From: Apiotrichum sp. Y4204
Taxonomy: Eukaryota; Basidiomycota; Tremellomycetes; Trichosporonales; Trichosporonaceae
Direction of reading: 5' to 3'
Assembly (NCBI GenBank): GCA_025531455.1
Contig: JAMYHL010000039.1
Location: forward strand, 248,001 to 312,000
DNA length: 64,000 bases
The notes under the pieces are model-generated. The model was not told where the DNA came from and did not search any database. It saw nothing but the letters and a program-made list of their open reading frames with translations. Positions 1-11,614 of the stretch are shown here, one piece after another (the stretch's first letter is position 1; each line of letters opens with the position of its first letter). The position numbers were made by a program, and so were the translations under genes.

Positions 1-1814
1 CGCACCTCGGCCCATCGATCCTCGGCCTCGGCAAGCGCCCGCAGTTCTTCGCCCTCCGCCTCTGCCTCGGTGCCATCAGCTCGTTTGTCGAGGCAAAGTT
101 CTTCCGCGCCGTTGTTGAGAGCGTCAATGAGCGCGTGGGGAGATATGTGCTCTTTGCCATGCTCTTTTCTGCCGGCATGTGGGGCGCCAGCGTAGGTGAG
201 TCGAGTGGGGAGGTTGTGATTGCATCGCGGCAGCGTTAATCAGCAACGGCTGTCACCGCGGCATGGCACTGATCACTGCCCACACCCTGTTAGATTCCCA
301 CTGACGGCAGCCTTCCTGCCCTCGTCGTTCACGATGTACACGACCATGCTCGCTGCCTCGTACTGGTTCCACCCCGCGACGTCGACCCCGACCGGCGTCC
401 GCCGTATGCGACTTGCCGTGTTCTTCACTGCTGTGGGCGCGATCGTTGGCTGGCCGTTCGCGGCTGCTCTCGGTTTGCCCATCATCTTTGAGCAGGTCCT
501 CGTCGCCGGTGGTGAGATTGTCATGCCCGCTGACCGCGGTATCTGGCGCGCCCGCCGCCTCAACAACTTGGTCAAGGCCATGCTCGCTGCCGCCTGCGTT
601 GCAGTGAGTCCAGTGACAGCAATCAGTTCTGACTGTAGATCCCCGTGGTTCTCGTCGACTCGTGGGCATACGGGCGCTGGGTGTTCCCGTCGCTCAACAT
701 TGTCACCTACAACCTGTTCTCGCGCTTCGGCCCGGATCTCTACGGCACCGAGCCCCCTACGTACTACCTCGCAAACCTGTTCCTCAACTTCAACTTCTTC
801 GCCCCGCTGGCCCTCGCTGCCCTCCCCGCTCTGGCGATCACCTACAAGTTTGACTTCCGCCGCCTCGGCAAGACGCAGATGCTGCCCAAGGTCGGCGAAT
901 CGAGCCCGTACCTCCTCCTCGCTATCCGTCTCGCGCCCTTCTACATCTGGTTCACCATCCTCACCCTCCAGAAGCACAAGGAGGAGCGCTTCATGTTCCC
1001 CGCGTACCCCCTCCTGTGCTTCAACGCCGCTGTGACCATCTACCTCGTCCGTGGATGGCTCGAGACCGCGTTCGTCAAGGTCACAAACTCGCCCTACCGT
1101 GCCAGCCAGACCTCGATGTTCTCTTGGTTCGCCTTTGCGGCCGTCATGATCCCCTCGCTTCTCTCCATCGGTCGCATTGTCGGCATGTTCAAGTTTTACC
1201 ACGCGCCCTTCGACGTCGCCCACCACCTGCAGTACCGCACGCTCCCGTCCGTCCTGGCCGACCTGGGCTTCTCGCCCATCCCTTGGCCCGAGGACTACCG
1301 GCCAAAGGACAACGAGCCGCCGGAGTGGGACCTCTCGCCCATCGCAGAGATGGACCCGCCCATCACGCTCTGCTACGCTGCCGAGTGGCACCGCTTCCCG
1401 GGCTCGTACCTCGTCCCCGAGGGCGTCGAGGTACAGTGGGTGAAGAGTGCGTTTGACGGCATGATGCCGCGCCGGTGGGAGCGCAGCGGCAAGGCCGGGC
1501 TGTGGCCGCGCGCTGAGACGCGCATCGTCCACCCCACGCGCTTCAACGGCGCAAACAAGCCTTCCCTCGAGCCAGGAACCTACGTTCCCATCTCAGAGTG
1601 CACGTACCTCGTGTCGCTCAACCTGCCGTCGATGCGCCCGACGGCCCTCGAGCCCGACTATGTCGACTCGACGGACGAGTGGGAGCGCGAATTCTGCGCA
1701 CCCTTCCTCGACGGACCCAGCTCGCGCTGGTGGTCCCGCCTCCTCTGGCTCCCGGGCGGTATTGGCGAGTCGGGTCGCGTATACGGCGACTACTGCCTTC
1801 TCCGGAGGAAGTGA
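1..1814 (+). CDS. ALG9: ALG9 alpha-1,2-mannosyltransferase, 3' part
   Basis: Dolichol-phosphate-mannose dependent alpha-1,2-mannosyltransferase of the ER lumen that adds mannoses to the lipid-linked oligosaccharide for N-glycosylation. The 5' end lies before the window. Exons read 3-195, 311-603 and 639-1814; joining 195 to 311 gives the family-typical run SVAFLPSSFTMYTT and the 639 junction gives IPVVLVDSW. Further family landmarks are GPDLYGTEP, the membrane-spanning LNFNFFAPLALAALPAL, the KEERFMFPAYPL luminal motif and MFKFYHAPFDV. The C-terminal soluble part ends GRVYGDYCLLRRK followed by TGA at 1812-1814. Hydrophobic, polytopic composition fits a GT22 family enzyme. Seen: motifs and splice sites; family knowledge: reaction and location. 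Confidence 0.92.
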
Positions 1815-2204
1815 GGTGGAACCACAACCGCTGTAGGCGAATTTCGAGCCTGCCATCGCTGCATTTCTCCACCAGTCGCATCGCGGACATTAGCTGCAGC
1901 TTCAGCTCTTGTCAGCTGCACCGCGGCTCTGGCAGCCGCTCCAATTTCAGCACTGCAAATACAGACAATCTACAATAGCAATAGCAATGCATTGGCATGA
2001 GATGAGATGGGACTGCCGGTGCAGCCAACCGCGCCGCGCGACGCGCCAGCGTTTGAGTGTGTAGTTGAACCATATACATATGATTGCCGTAGCGGTACTG
2101 AACACTCGAACGGCACGACATTACTTGGCATTACAGTCTACATGCACACGACATTGCATCACGAACCTCTCCCACCATTTCACGCCACACCGCCTCACCA
2201 ACCC
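1815..2204. other. Convergent intergenic spacer ALG9/NSE3
   Basis: Carries the 3' ends of two converging genes. A-rich stretch with a CAATAG repeat near 1970-1990; no coding signal seen. Confidence 0.6.
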
Positions 2205-3658
2205 TCACAACTCGCCTACGATCGGCGCCCCGGCCGCGCCCTCGACGTCGCGGCGCAGACGCACCCGCTTATTCTCGTAATGTTTCCGCTTCTGCTCGGC
2301 GGTGCGCGGCTCGCGGTTCGCGTCGCGCATAATGGGCAGGCCCTCCGTCTCCGAGTCGCCGCTGCTGTCGGGGTCGAGGCACCTGGCGTCAGGAGTAAAC
2401 CTTTAGTGGCCACTTACAAATCCTCGAGGAACGCAAGAGCGGCGCGCTCGCCAAACTCGGCATCGGCGCGCGCACCCCAGCGCCACTCGATGGTCGGCTC
2501 GCCGAGTGTGGTCGAAGGGACCTTGGCCTGTGGGTCAGCTCATCAGCCCACAATACGCTCCTGCACCTTCTCCAGGTATCCCTGTTTTTCCAGGAGGCCA
2601 AAGAACTTCGAGAGCGGGAGGCCGTCGCGGCGATGGCTGTCTGGCGGGTAGAACGGGAGGATCGTGTCCATCTGCAGACCGAAGCGGCGCAGAAGGCCGT
2701 ATAGTTTTTCTGGAGTCAGCGGGAAGTGGTTACGTCTTGCCGCGAGAATACCCAATACTCACCTTCGCTCGCTGTCCGGCCCGCGGTGAGGATCAGCGTG
2801 AGGATCACAGACCGGATCCCGAGCTCCTCCTGGGATGATCCGGCGTCCGCGCGTTCCCACGGGATGAGCGCGCCCGAGTCCTCTGGCGCATCCGTATCGC
2901 GATCCCGGCCCCGCCGGCCATTCGCGATCCCCTCGTTCCCATCCTCAGGAAAGACGGGGAGCGGGTGTCGCGCGGTCATGGCTGTGAGGATGTTGGCGGG
3001 TAGAGTATTGCGAAGAATGAACAGGCCCGTCTTGACTGGCAGGTCAGCAGCGTCTGTGGAAACACCTACCCTTCTTCCTGGCAGGCTGTTTCCGCACCTC
3101 CCCCTCGCTCTCTTCATCATCCTCATCGTCCTCGTCCTCGTCCTGCGCGCGGCCCTTTCCCTTCCTCCGCTGCGTCTGTGCCTGGGTCTCTTGCGCCTGC
3201 GTCGCCTGCATGTCGGCATTGATCTGGTCCGTTGGGTCCTCGGTATACTTCCCGCGCAGCTCGTACAGCTGCATGCCAAACGTGCCCGCTAGGCGCGCCT
3301 GTACGAGCGGGAATATCCGCGCAAACGACCCCTTGCCCGCCATCACTGTCGTCAGCACCAGACCACCAAGACGCTTCCGTAACTCACGCGCATTAATGTC
3401 CTTGCGCTTCAGCGGCTGGCGCTTGTACTCGTGAAAGAGCGCGAGACGGACTATCTTGTTGACCAGCAGATCGATGTCCTGCCGTCAGCATGGTCTGCAG
3501 CCATGTGAACCCACCTGTTGGCTCGTGCCGCCACCAGCCGCAGTCGGGGCAGTGCCGGCACCCCGCGCGCCACGGGCGTCGTAGTCGCTCCCGCCAGCGC
3601 CGTCGGAGTCGCCTTGGTCAGGTGTAGAGTTGGACGTTGGTCTGCGGCGGGGCGTCAT
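2205..3658 (-). CDS. NSE3: NSE3, MAGE-domain subunit of the SMC5/6 complex
   Basis: MAGE-family protein that binds the NSE1 RING subunit and NSE4 in the SMC5/6 DNA-repair complex. Six exons on the minus strand: 3658-3515, 3478-3070, 3035-2763, 2709-2567 (or 2552), 2527-2418 and 2382-2205, about 418-423 residues. The start ATG at 3658 opens a disordered Ser/Thr/Gly-rich leader. The MAGE core follows: LLVNKIVRLALFHEYKR, then DINARELRKRLGG and TVMAGKGSFARIFPLVQ, an acidic DEDEDDEDDEES insert, then a winged-helix part with GLFILRNTLPANIL, the LSKFFGLLEKQGYLEK helix and the signature EWRWGARA. The end is lysine/arginine rich. The intron between exons 4 and 5 has two possible donors. Head-to-head with RRP42. 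Confidence 0.85.
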
Positions 3659-3993
3659 TGTGGAGACTGCGGTGCTTGAAAGTGAAGAGAAGAATGATAA
3701 TGGGAAGAGGGGCAGCACTACTACTCTGATCACAGACGCGAAGGAACATGATGTTGTTGTCGCGACGCGTCGAAATCTCTGAGAGAGATCCTAATGAACC
3801 CTTTTTGTATTCAGGTACCGTATTTCTAAGTCCCTTCATTAGCCACAGTCCAGTCATCCAAATCTCCCCAGGTTCAGTCTTCCCACGGTAGCCTTCCTCC
3901 GTCATGCGATGATTTCGACTACCGCAAAGGCCAGAAACCACAAAACCTTTGCTCACTACCACTCACAACAACAACTCCATAATCCACTCCAGA
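3659..3993. promoter_or_regulatory. Divergent promoter NSE3/RRP42
   Basis: 335-bp region between two start codons pointing away from each other. It contains the palindrome CGACGCGTCG at 3763-3772, which includes ACGCGT, the core of the fungal MluI cell-cycle box. Function is inferred from position only. Confidence 0.5.
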
Positions 3994-5041
3994 ATGACGA
4001 CGCTCTCCCCCGCCGAGCGCAGCTACATCACAACCGGCCTGGCCTCGACCCCGCCGACGCGGGAAGATGGTCGCGCCCTGCTGTCCCCGCGCGCATTGGG
4101 GATAAGCTACGGGGACGCGCCGTCCGCGAACGGCTCGGCCCGCGTACGCGTCGGCAACACCGAGGTGCTGGCAGGCATCAGGCTCGAGGTCGTCGAGGTT
4201 CTTCCCGGGGCTGACGCGCGGCCAAAGGTCGAGGTCGACGTGTGAGTCAGATATCTGGCACCCACCCTCATCTGGCGAGGGATCTCGAACTGTTACTGAT
4301 ATCAGCACGCCGCAGGCATATCCCACCGCGGCGTCGAAAGCGCTCGAAACCCTGTCGGCGGGGTACGCCTCCTTTGTGTCCGACTACTTTCTCCCGTGTG
4401 TCCCTTCGCTGAGGATCACCGAAACGCGCGCTTTTTGCCCAACGCTGCATCTGACGTTGCTGAGCGCGGACGGCGGCGTGGCCTCTGCGCTGGTGCTCGC
4501 TGCGCGCGCGGCGTTCGCGGACCTCGAAGTCCCGGTCACAAAGTATGTCGGCATCGAGGGCGGCGAGGCCGAGGCCAAGGCGGGCGGCGACCTCGCGGGC
4601 ATCAAGGGCGCCATCGCTGCTGGTAAAGGCGGGAAAGGACGGGCGAGGGCACGCGCACGCGGCGCCGACGACTGGGATATCGACGGAAACACCGAGCCGC
4701 TTGCAGAGAGGGAAAACCTCCCAGTGCCCGTTACGCTGTACCTCGTGCCCGGGTCCGAGGCGGTTTTCATTGACGCAACGCCGCGCGAGGAGGAGGCGTG
4801 CCCTGGAAGGATTCATGCGCTGTTCCGTCCCGACGGGCGGATATGTGGTGTCCGCATCGAGGGAGATGTGGGTCTCGATGCCTCGAGGATTAGACCGCTT
4901 CTTGAGGTGAGAGAACGATCAGCCTCCACGTCTCGCGGGGCGTGGTTATGATGACATCCTACAAGTCCGTGCACTGACAGTCAGGAAGCAAAGACCATTG
5001 CGCTTGACCTCGCCTCCGCACTCAACGCCGACCTTCCCTAA
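3994..5041 (+). CDS. RRP42: Exosome complex subunit RRP42 (RNase PH-like)
   Basis: Catalytically inactive RNase PH-fold subunit of the hexameric ring of the RNA exosome, nuclear and cytoplasmic. Exons 3994-4241, 4306-4906 and 4985-5041 give 301 residues. The N-terminus LSPAERSYITTGL and REDGRALLSPR match the RRP42/EXOSC7 type rather than RRP45 or RRP43, and NGSARVRVGNTEVLAGI is the RNase PH beta-strand signature. The middle has SALVLAARAAFADLEVP and a basic insert rich in Gly/Lys/Arg near residues 175-195 that is longer than in yeast. LPVPVTLYLVPGSEAVFIDAT closes the fold. Intron phases join exactly. RRP6, the nuclear exosome exonuclease, lies about 39 kb away in the same window. Confidence 0.85.
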
Positions 5042-5274
5042 TGTTGTACACCTATGCATTACGTCTCGCCGTCACAGCCCCGCGCTACGGCAACTACGGA
5101 GTCCAGACCGGCGGGAGGCGTTGCCCAAGGCGCCATGCAGGTGCTGATGCGATTAACATGTGGTTAGAAGTGGTTTGATGCTGGTCGGAATGTGGGTGTC
5201 GTTATGCCATCGTGATTCTTCGTCTTGCGCGCGGTCGTCTCATCTGTCGTATTGCTCAGTCGTACTTTTGTTTT
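5042..5274. other. Convergent spacer
   Basis: Short region between the RRP42 stop and the stop of the next minus-strand gene; nothing coding seen. Confidence 0.5.
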
Positions 5275-7376
5275 CTATTCCGCTGTCTCCGCGACAGCCA
5301 CCTCAGCCTTCTTCAGCTCCACCGTGGAGCTCTCTGCTTGGTTCTCTTTCATCTGACCTTCTGCCTCCCTCGTGGCTTCCGCGACCCACGCAAGGATGAG
5401 GCTCTTGAACATGTTGTCGCCCTCCGCCTCGCGCTTGGCGACAAGGAGTGGATCAAAGTCGATGCTCTGTGCGTCCCGCTTCTTCTTTGAGCTTGAGCTC
5501 ACTGCGCGTGGAATCGGCTTGCCGTCAGGCAGAGTCGGAGGCGCCAGAACAGCCGAGTGCGGCAGGATGACGGAGATGTTGTACCTCAGGCGGATCGCGC
5601 TACTCTGTTAGCTGGGACGAAGACAAAAGACATCAGCCAACACTCACGCAGCCCATGCGGTCAGATTGGCGACTCGGCGGAAGGTCCATTCCTTGGTCGA
5701 CTCGGCGGCGTCCTCGCTGACTGCCTCGCTGTTGCCTCCAAGGGTGTCATGCACATCCTCGTCCGGAACATAGCCCCACGGGCGCTGAGACGTGTGCACA
5801 GCAGAATTGAAGGCCTGAACGAGAAGATATCCGTCTGAAAGACGCGGAAGAAGTCCCTCATCCGCGGCAGGCAGAAGAGCGACGTGCTCCGGAGCCAGGT
5901 GAGCCTTGAGGAAGGCGCGAACGCGTTCTGGGTGTGAGCTTTTAGACATCGCCGCCAATCGATCACCTCGCACTTACCCATCTCGCCACCGCCGCTGGTC
6001 ACCCATGAAAGCACAGGTGCCGCCTCTCTCTCGCCGAACACACGGTCCACAGCGTCGGCCCACTTTCGCGCAGCATCGCGAATGGCGTGGCATTCAGTCT
6101 CCCACTGGCCATCCTGCACAACTCGGTAGGCCCGATCTTCGGAGACGAGCCTGTCCTCCCACGGCTCACGAGGGCGCTCCTTGTTCTCAGCTTCACGCGC
6201 CATGGCGTTGATATTCCAGTCCTCGTCATCGGAGAAGATCGAATCGTCGAGGGATGAGTTCGAAGGGCGAGCGGATGATATCGACAGACGGCGCAGGTCC
6301 GGTGGCGGGGAAGCAGAGGAAGGGCAATCAGCCGCTGCCGCAGATGGCGCGTCCTCGTTGACAGGCGAAGCAACAAGCTCTGATTCGCCGTCGGGGATGA
6401 TGACAACCATGGGGGCATCCTGTTTGATGCGGATGGTCTCCTCAAACGTGCGAAGACTGGCAAGGAGATCAAGAGCCGCACGACGCACCGGGGCGGTGGG
6501 TTCTTGAATCCTCGGCCCCGCGATAGGACCGCTTGCTACGCGAGATTGAACTTGGGCGGGGCGGGAAGGTGTCGAGAATGCCGGGCCGTTCTTTGGCGGG
6601 CCGCTAACGCGACGACGCCCAGCACCAGGGGGCGCAAGTGATAAGCCTAGAGAGCGCACGCGGCGCACAGCGCGGGCTGTGTCAACAAACACCGAGCGTA
6701 CGTCCGCAGATGTGTCTGGTGGGGGGATCGCAGTGTCAGGTTCGCCGCGGTCAACACCCCACCGCTTCCGCATAGCATTCGCGAGCTCCGCTGCTTCCGC
6801 CCTGGCTTGGGCCGGTGCGACGCGGTTGAGGTGCACCTCTTTCCAAGGCCTCTGAAGTGGCGGACGTCCCAAACCAAGCGATCCTATGGCGTGCTCCTCC
6901 TCCGGTGTGTTTCCCAGTCCGCGGAGCTGTATCCCAATACCGTGACCAGCGCGATACTCTGCCCTCATTTCCCCACCTCCAAAATGGGCCCTCAAAGTCT
7001 GGATCGACGGGAGCGTCATGACGCTGTCGCGCTTCGCAGCGGAGCGAGCCATATGGTGATGGTACTTTGGCCGAGGTAGCGGGGCGGAGGACATCATGGT
7101 GGCAAAGTTCGTGGACGTCGAGTCTGCCTCGGACTGGTCGCCGTCGAGACTCGCCGTGTCCGTCTCAAGATCGCGCAGGGCAGTGGAGGGCGTGCCGGGA
7201 CCCGAGGAGGGCGTGTATGGGCGGCCGTTCGTGCTGCTGTTGGTGCTGCTGTTCGTGTAGGACGAGATGGTCGAGTTTGCAACATCGTCGCCTCCAGTCC
7301 AGGAAGTGTCGGGGGACGAGTCGGAAGCGCTAGGGCCCGACGGCGCTTTTGACGGGGATTCTTGGGCGCTCAACAT
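5275..7376 (-). CDS. Uncharacterised 667-residue protein with calponin-homology-like C-terminus
   Basis: I do not recognise this gene with certainty. Three exons, 7376-5978, 5927-5648 and 5599-5275, join in phase. Residues 1-110 are Ser/Thr/Asn rich and likely disordered. The middle (about 170-460) has several charged helices, for example ATRAVRR-like arginine repeats and SSLDDSIFSDDEDW, an acidic CK2-type motif. The C-terminal 200 residues read ERVRAFLKAHLAPEHVALLP, DGYLLVQAFNSAV, WGYVPDEDV and WTFRRVANLTAWAAAIRLRY, which resembles a calponin-homology fold (hydrophobic helix, W.F.R..NL.AW). It ends in a Lys/Glu-rich helix and VAETAE. The CH assignment is inference; an alternative is a fungal-specific fold. 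Divergent from the U2AF gene. Confidence 0.7.
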
Positions 7377-8829
7377 TGTGTGACGCAGCGTAGGGACAGT
7401 GCAATGAGTGGTGTGGGTTGGTGACGGGCTTATGGGTGACAATGTGAAGGTGCTGTGCGGCGTTCAGACTGGTCAAATCAAGTACTGAAGCAAGGTCGAG
7501 CGGGTCAGAGACAAAGGCTGACCGATATGTGCTTGGGAGGGCGAAAACAAGCACGGTGATGGTGAACCAAGGCAAGGTTGAAAGGGTCAAAGGGATGCCA
7601 ACATAAGGGTAAAAGGAGGGATGGACGAGGATGGTCGCCGCTGATTCCGGGAGCGAGGCGGGAGGCGTAGAGATATGTCCAAGGGACAACGGGGTTGCGC
7701 GTTTGGGTATATGCTTGTCGAGAAGAAGAGCGGGTTATATATCACAAGAGACTATGCGCAGCAATGGGGCATGGTGTGAATGAGGAGAGAATTGAGACGT
7801 TGAGAGAGGAACAAATGACAATGGTCAAAGGAACGGAGGATGAAAGATGACAAAAGTGGCCGAGGTGGGTCGATATACCGTTCGAGGACTGTGCAGCAAG
7901 GTACAGTGCACGAGATGCGAGATGGGGAGAGAGATGCAGGAGGGGACAGGTATACAGGATGGATCCCGTGTGGGGAACACGGGGAGTGTCGAGTGTGGAG
8001 AGAGAGAGAGACCGGGGACCGGGAGCGACAGAAGTTGGGAGTTGCTCCCTTTTCTCACTCACTCCCATATGTCGCACAGAGCCTTGCGGTCGCGCGCGGT
8101 AATGCGCCACCTCTGCTCACCGGATCAGACGGCAGGGACAACTGGGGGTGGCGAGGCTGAGGGAAAAGGGGGGAGATGGGTGATGGGAATGTGGGACAGC
8201 TGCGACTACCGATAGTCTACGGTAGTAGTAGTATCTATTTGTGTTGATTGATGAGTGAGTTTTACTCAAAGAATGCATACCATTGTGAATTGATGGATCG
8301 ATGAAGAGCAACGCTAATTTATGCATCGAGATCTGAAGACGATGGAAGAGCAAGTTTGCACATTCGCCACCCACTTCTGAAAGACGCTCAAGATCAGCCG
8401 CTTCCCGCTTGAGTTCCCTGATGCTCCAGCTGCGCCGCGGGCCTTGAAGATCTAAGTCGCGGCTGACACAACGTCTTGACGCGTCGTGGACTAACGAGAC
8501 GCGTTGGAAAGGGTTTCACCAGGTCCCGTCAGGGGTTGAACAAAGTCTAGTCAGCTCCTGGAGGGGTTATTCAGCTTCAACCTTCGTGGACCTCACATGG
8601 CAAGTGCCACATTGAATTTCTCCGGAATTTCCGTCCCACCGTAGACGGCTGGCTGCATGGCTGATCGACGATCAGCTTGAGATGATCTGCGTGCGTGCTC
8701 CAACAACAGCGATAGCCGTCCGGATGGTAACGAGCAACGACTAATTACTTGACAACACCCCTCAACAGCATCCACCGGGGAATCCTTCAGCATAAACCAT
8801 CCGGCTACAGGCTAGGACGATAGGACATC
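7377..8829. other. Divergent intergenic region upstream of U2AF
   Basis: About 1.45 kb with no convincing ORF. It has purine-rich tracts (AGAGAGAGAGAG near 8000), a TTATATAT motif near 7735, and a pair of ACGCGT boxes listed separately. Confidence 0.5.
8479..8504. promoter_or_regulatory. Paired ACGCGT (MCB-like) boxes
   Basis: Two ACGCGT hexamers at 8479-8484 and 8499-8504, 20 bp apart centre to centre and about 330 bp before the U2AF ATG. The hexamer is the known MBF-type binding site of fungi; use here is inferred. Confidence 0.35.
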
Positions 8830-10734
8830 ATGGACGGTGAGTACACCAGCATTGCCTGTTGAGCGCGGATGGCAGCCTCACGCGCAAGGGCACCAACAGA
8901 CCACCATCGTCCTCGACGCGCTGAGACGAGGGTGAGGGTGAGTCCCGCTCAGTCCTGCCTCCACACACGCGTCCTCGTCCGCGCACAGTGCCATCATATC
9001 CCCTTGCACGATCCGCTAACATGCAGAACGATACCGCAGTCCCCGCCACGACCGCGACCGCGACCGTGACCGCGAGCGGCGACACCGCGATTACGACGAC
9101 GACCGGCGAGAGCGCCACCGCGACCGCGGCGACCGCGAGCACCGCGATCGTGACCGCGACTATGACCGACGCGACGACCGCGATCGCCGGGATCGCGACC
9201 GCAGCCGCAGCGACCGTCCCGACCGTGACCGTTATGAGCGCGATGACCGGCGGCGCGACGACCGCGACCGCGGAGACCGGTATGGCCGCAGCGAACGCGA
9301 CCGCGACCCTTACGGACGCGACCGCTCACCCCGCCGACGCCACGACGACCGTGGAGAGCGGGATTGGCGCGGAGGTGGAGGTGGAGGTGGACGCGGGGGA
9401 CGAGGAAGGCACCAGTCGCCGCAGCGCTCGCCGACACCATCAGACGCGATTCCGTTGGAGAAGCGCAGCGTGCAGCCGTCGCTGTGGGATATTGCGCCGC
9501 CGCAATTTGAGGGCATTAGTGCCATGGAGGCGAAGATGACTGGTAAGCAGGGTTGTTGCAATGGTCGCTGACGGCAGGTATGTTTACGTATGGACCGGGG
9601 CGCGTTGCGCCGCCATTGCATCTCACGATGCCCGTCGGCGGTATGATCAACCCACTGCGCCAGACCAAGCGTGTCTACATTGGCAACATTATCGAGGGCA
9701 TGACGGAGAAGAAGCTCAAGAACCATTATCTTCAGCTGCTGCGGGAGCGCAACCTCATTCTCTCCGGGGACGACCCGATCACAGTCATCGAGGTGAACAA
9801 AGAGAAGAAGTACGCATACATGGAGTTCCGCTCGCCTGACGAGGCGACGGCGTGTATCGAGCTGGATGGCGCAGAGTTCAACGGTGTGTCGCTTTCCATC
9901 AAGCGCCCGCAGGAGTACGTCGGCATCGATCCCAACCTCGCCTTCCTCGGCGTCAGCGGCGACGCGAACAACAAGCTGTTTGTCGGCGGCCTCCCCACCA
10001 ACCTCTCAAGCGACCAGGTCATGGAACTGCTGAAGAGCTTTGGCGAGCTGCGCACCTTCAACCTCGTCAAGGAGGGCAACGGCTCAATCTCCAAGGGCTT
10101 TGCCTTTGCGGAGTTCCTCGACCCGAGCGTGACGGACATGGCGATCCAGGGTCTGAACGGCTTCCAACTCGGCGACCGCACCCTCGTCGTCCAGCGGGCA
10201 GCGACCACGGGCCGCGCCTCTGCCTCGGCACCCGCCGTCTCGTCCACCGCAGCCTTCCTCGCGCAGTCGACCATTCTCCAGGCACAGGAGGAGGAGGCGC
10301 CTCCGACGCGCGTCATGCTCATGCTCAACATGGTCACGACGGACGAGCTGTACGACGACCGCGAGTACGCCGAGATCCTCGAGGACGTGCGCGACGAATG
10401 CTCCAAGTTTGGCGAGGTCGAGGGCGTGCGCATCCCCCGCCCAGTGCCCAAGAGCACACGGTGGGAGCCGAGCGACTCGGCGGCACAGACGGCCGAGAAG
10501 AACCGCCGTATCGACGAGGAGAATGGCGTCGGCCGCGTCTACGTCATGTACTCGGACGTTGCGGGCGCACAGGCCGCCATGTCCGCTCTTGGTGGTCGCC
10601 AGTTTGCCGGCCGCACAATCCTGGTCGCGAGCGCCAGCGAGGAGGACTTCCTCGGACCCGCGCCACCTCCCCCGCCTTCGCCGCCGCCAGAGGACGACGG
10701 CGAGGCCCCCCCTCCCCCTCCTCCCCCCATGTGA
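8830..10734 (+). CDS. U2AF large subunit (U2AF65/Prp2)
   Basis: Nuclear splicing factor that binds the polypyrimidine tract and helps place U2 snRNP at the branch site. Exons 8830-8836 (ATGGACG, 7 coding nt), 9027-9542 and 9578-10734 give 559 residues. The first 125 residues are an RS-like domain dominated by Arg-Asp/Arg-Glu dipeptides rather than Arg-Ser, followed by a Gly-rich stretch. QPSLWDIAPPQFEG is the U2AF35-binding ULM with its Trp. Then come RRM1 (KRVYIGNII, KYAYMEF), RRM2 (NKLFVGGLPTN, KGFAFAEF) and the C-terminal UHM (acidic helix EYAEILEDVRDECSKFG, and GRQFAGR, the R-x-F motif). A proline-rich tail ending in seven Pro and Met is extra. The first intron could hide a small exon; 9027 gives the correct phase. 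Confidence 0.9.
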
Positions 10735-11255
10735 TAAGCTCAGATGCAGGATATGTGTACCTGGGGATGCCCGGGCAAGTTGAAGACAGGAAGATGAATA
10801 CCGCTTGTCTCGGTGGGTTACCGCGTTACTGACAGACATGATTGCAGTTTCTCTAGCACAAGTGGATGAGTGAAAAGGTGAGCTGGTAGATCCGTGGCCA
10901 TGTGACGCAGCTGCACAGAGTGGCATCGCCATGCATTGATTCCCATGCTCGGCTTGTTGCAAAGCCGGCACGATCCCAGGGCCAATTATGCAAAATACTA
11001 AAAGGGAAAATGATGAATGAATGAAGGGTAGCGAAAGGCGGCGGCACAATGGCACCGGGTATTTGTTCGTCGTCGCTTCTGAAACTGCTTGCCATGTTGC
11101 TCTTCGTCGTTCGTTCGACACACGTGATGGTTGTGGTGGTGGTACGGGGGTGATACAGTGGGCTGCGGATGCCGACTTAAATAGAGTCGGCAAAGGGTAC
11201 TAGGGTGCCCTCGGCGGTTACGCTGGGGCGTTCGGCATCGCATAGGTCATGCTGC
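10735..11255. other. Convergent spacer U2AF/CKS1
   Basis: About 520 bp of 3' flanks; G/T-rich stretch near 11125-11150; nothing coding seen. Confidence 0.5.
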
Positions 11256-11562
11256 CTACTTGGCGATGTTGACCATGCGTGCGCTGGCAAGAGGGGGATG
11301 CAGAAGGTCGTAGTTCTTGGGGCGACGGAAGAGAAGAATGTGCTGGGAAGTCAGTCAAGGACGCAAAACAATGCCATGCCCCGCAGTGGTGCGAGCGCGC
11401 GATCAAGGGAGATGGATATTCACCGGTTCCTGTTGGGTCAGCTCAGCCACTAAGGGATCAAGGTAGGGAGAAGCACAGAAGTCCCAGATTGTCAACCAAT
11501 GCCGAGGACTTGCGTCGGCATGAGGATGATGGTGGCGCCGGTGAGCAAGGGATGTGAGCATG

Positions 11563-11614
<52 letters not shown>

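Noticed and set aside
273..1532. 419-codon minus-strand ORF across ALG9
   Set aside because: It is antisense to a well-supported ALG9 gene; GC-rich coding DNA often leaves the opposite strand open, and the product has no family features.
8988..9539. Thr/Ala-rich ORF on the plus strand (and its antisense) over the U2AF RS domain
   Set aside because: It is a frame-shifted reading of the CGCGAC repeats encoding Arg-Asp; splice phase and conservation fix the Arg-rich frame.
10084..11193. 369-codon minus ORF overlapping U2AF
   Set aside because: Antisense shadow of the RRM-coding exon; Val/Arg-rich without domains.
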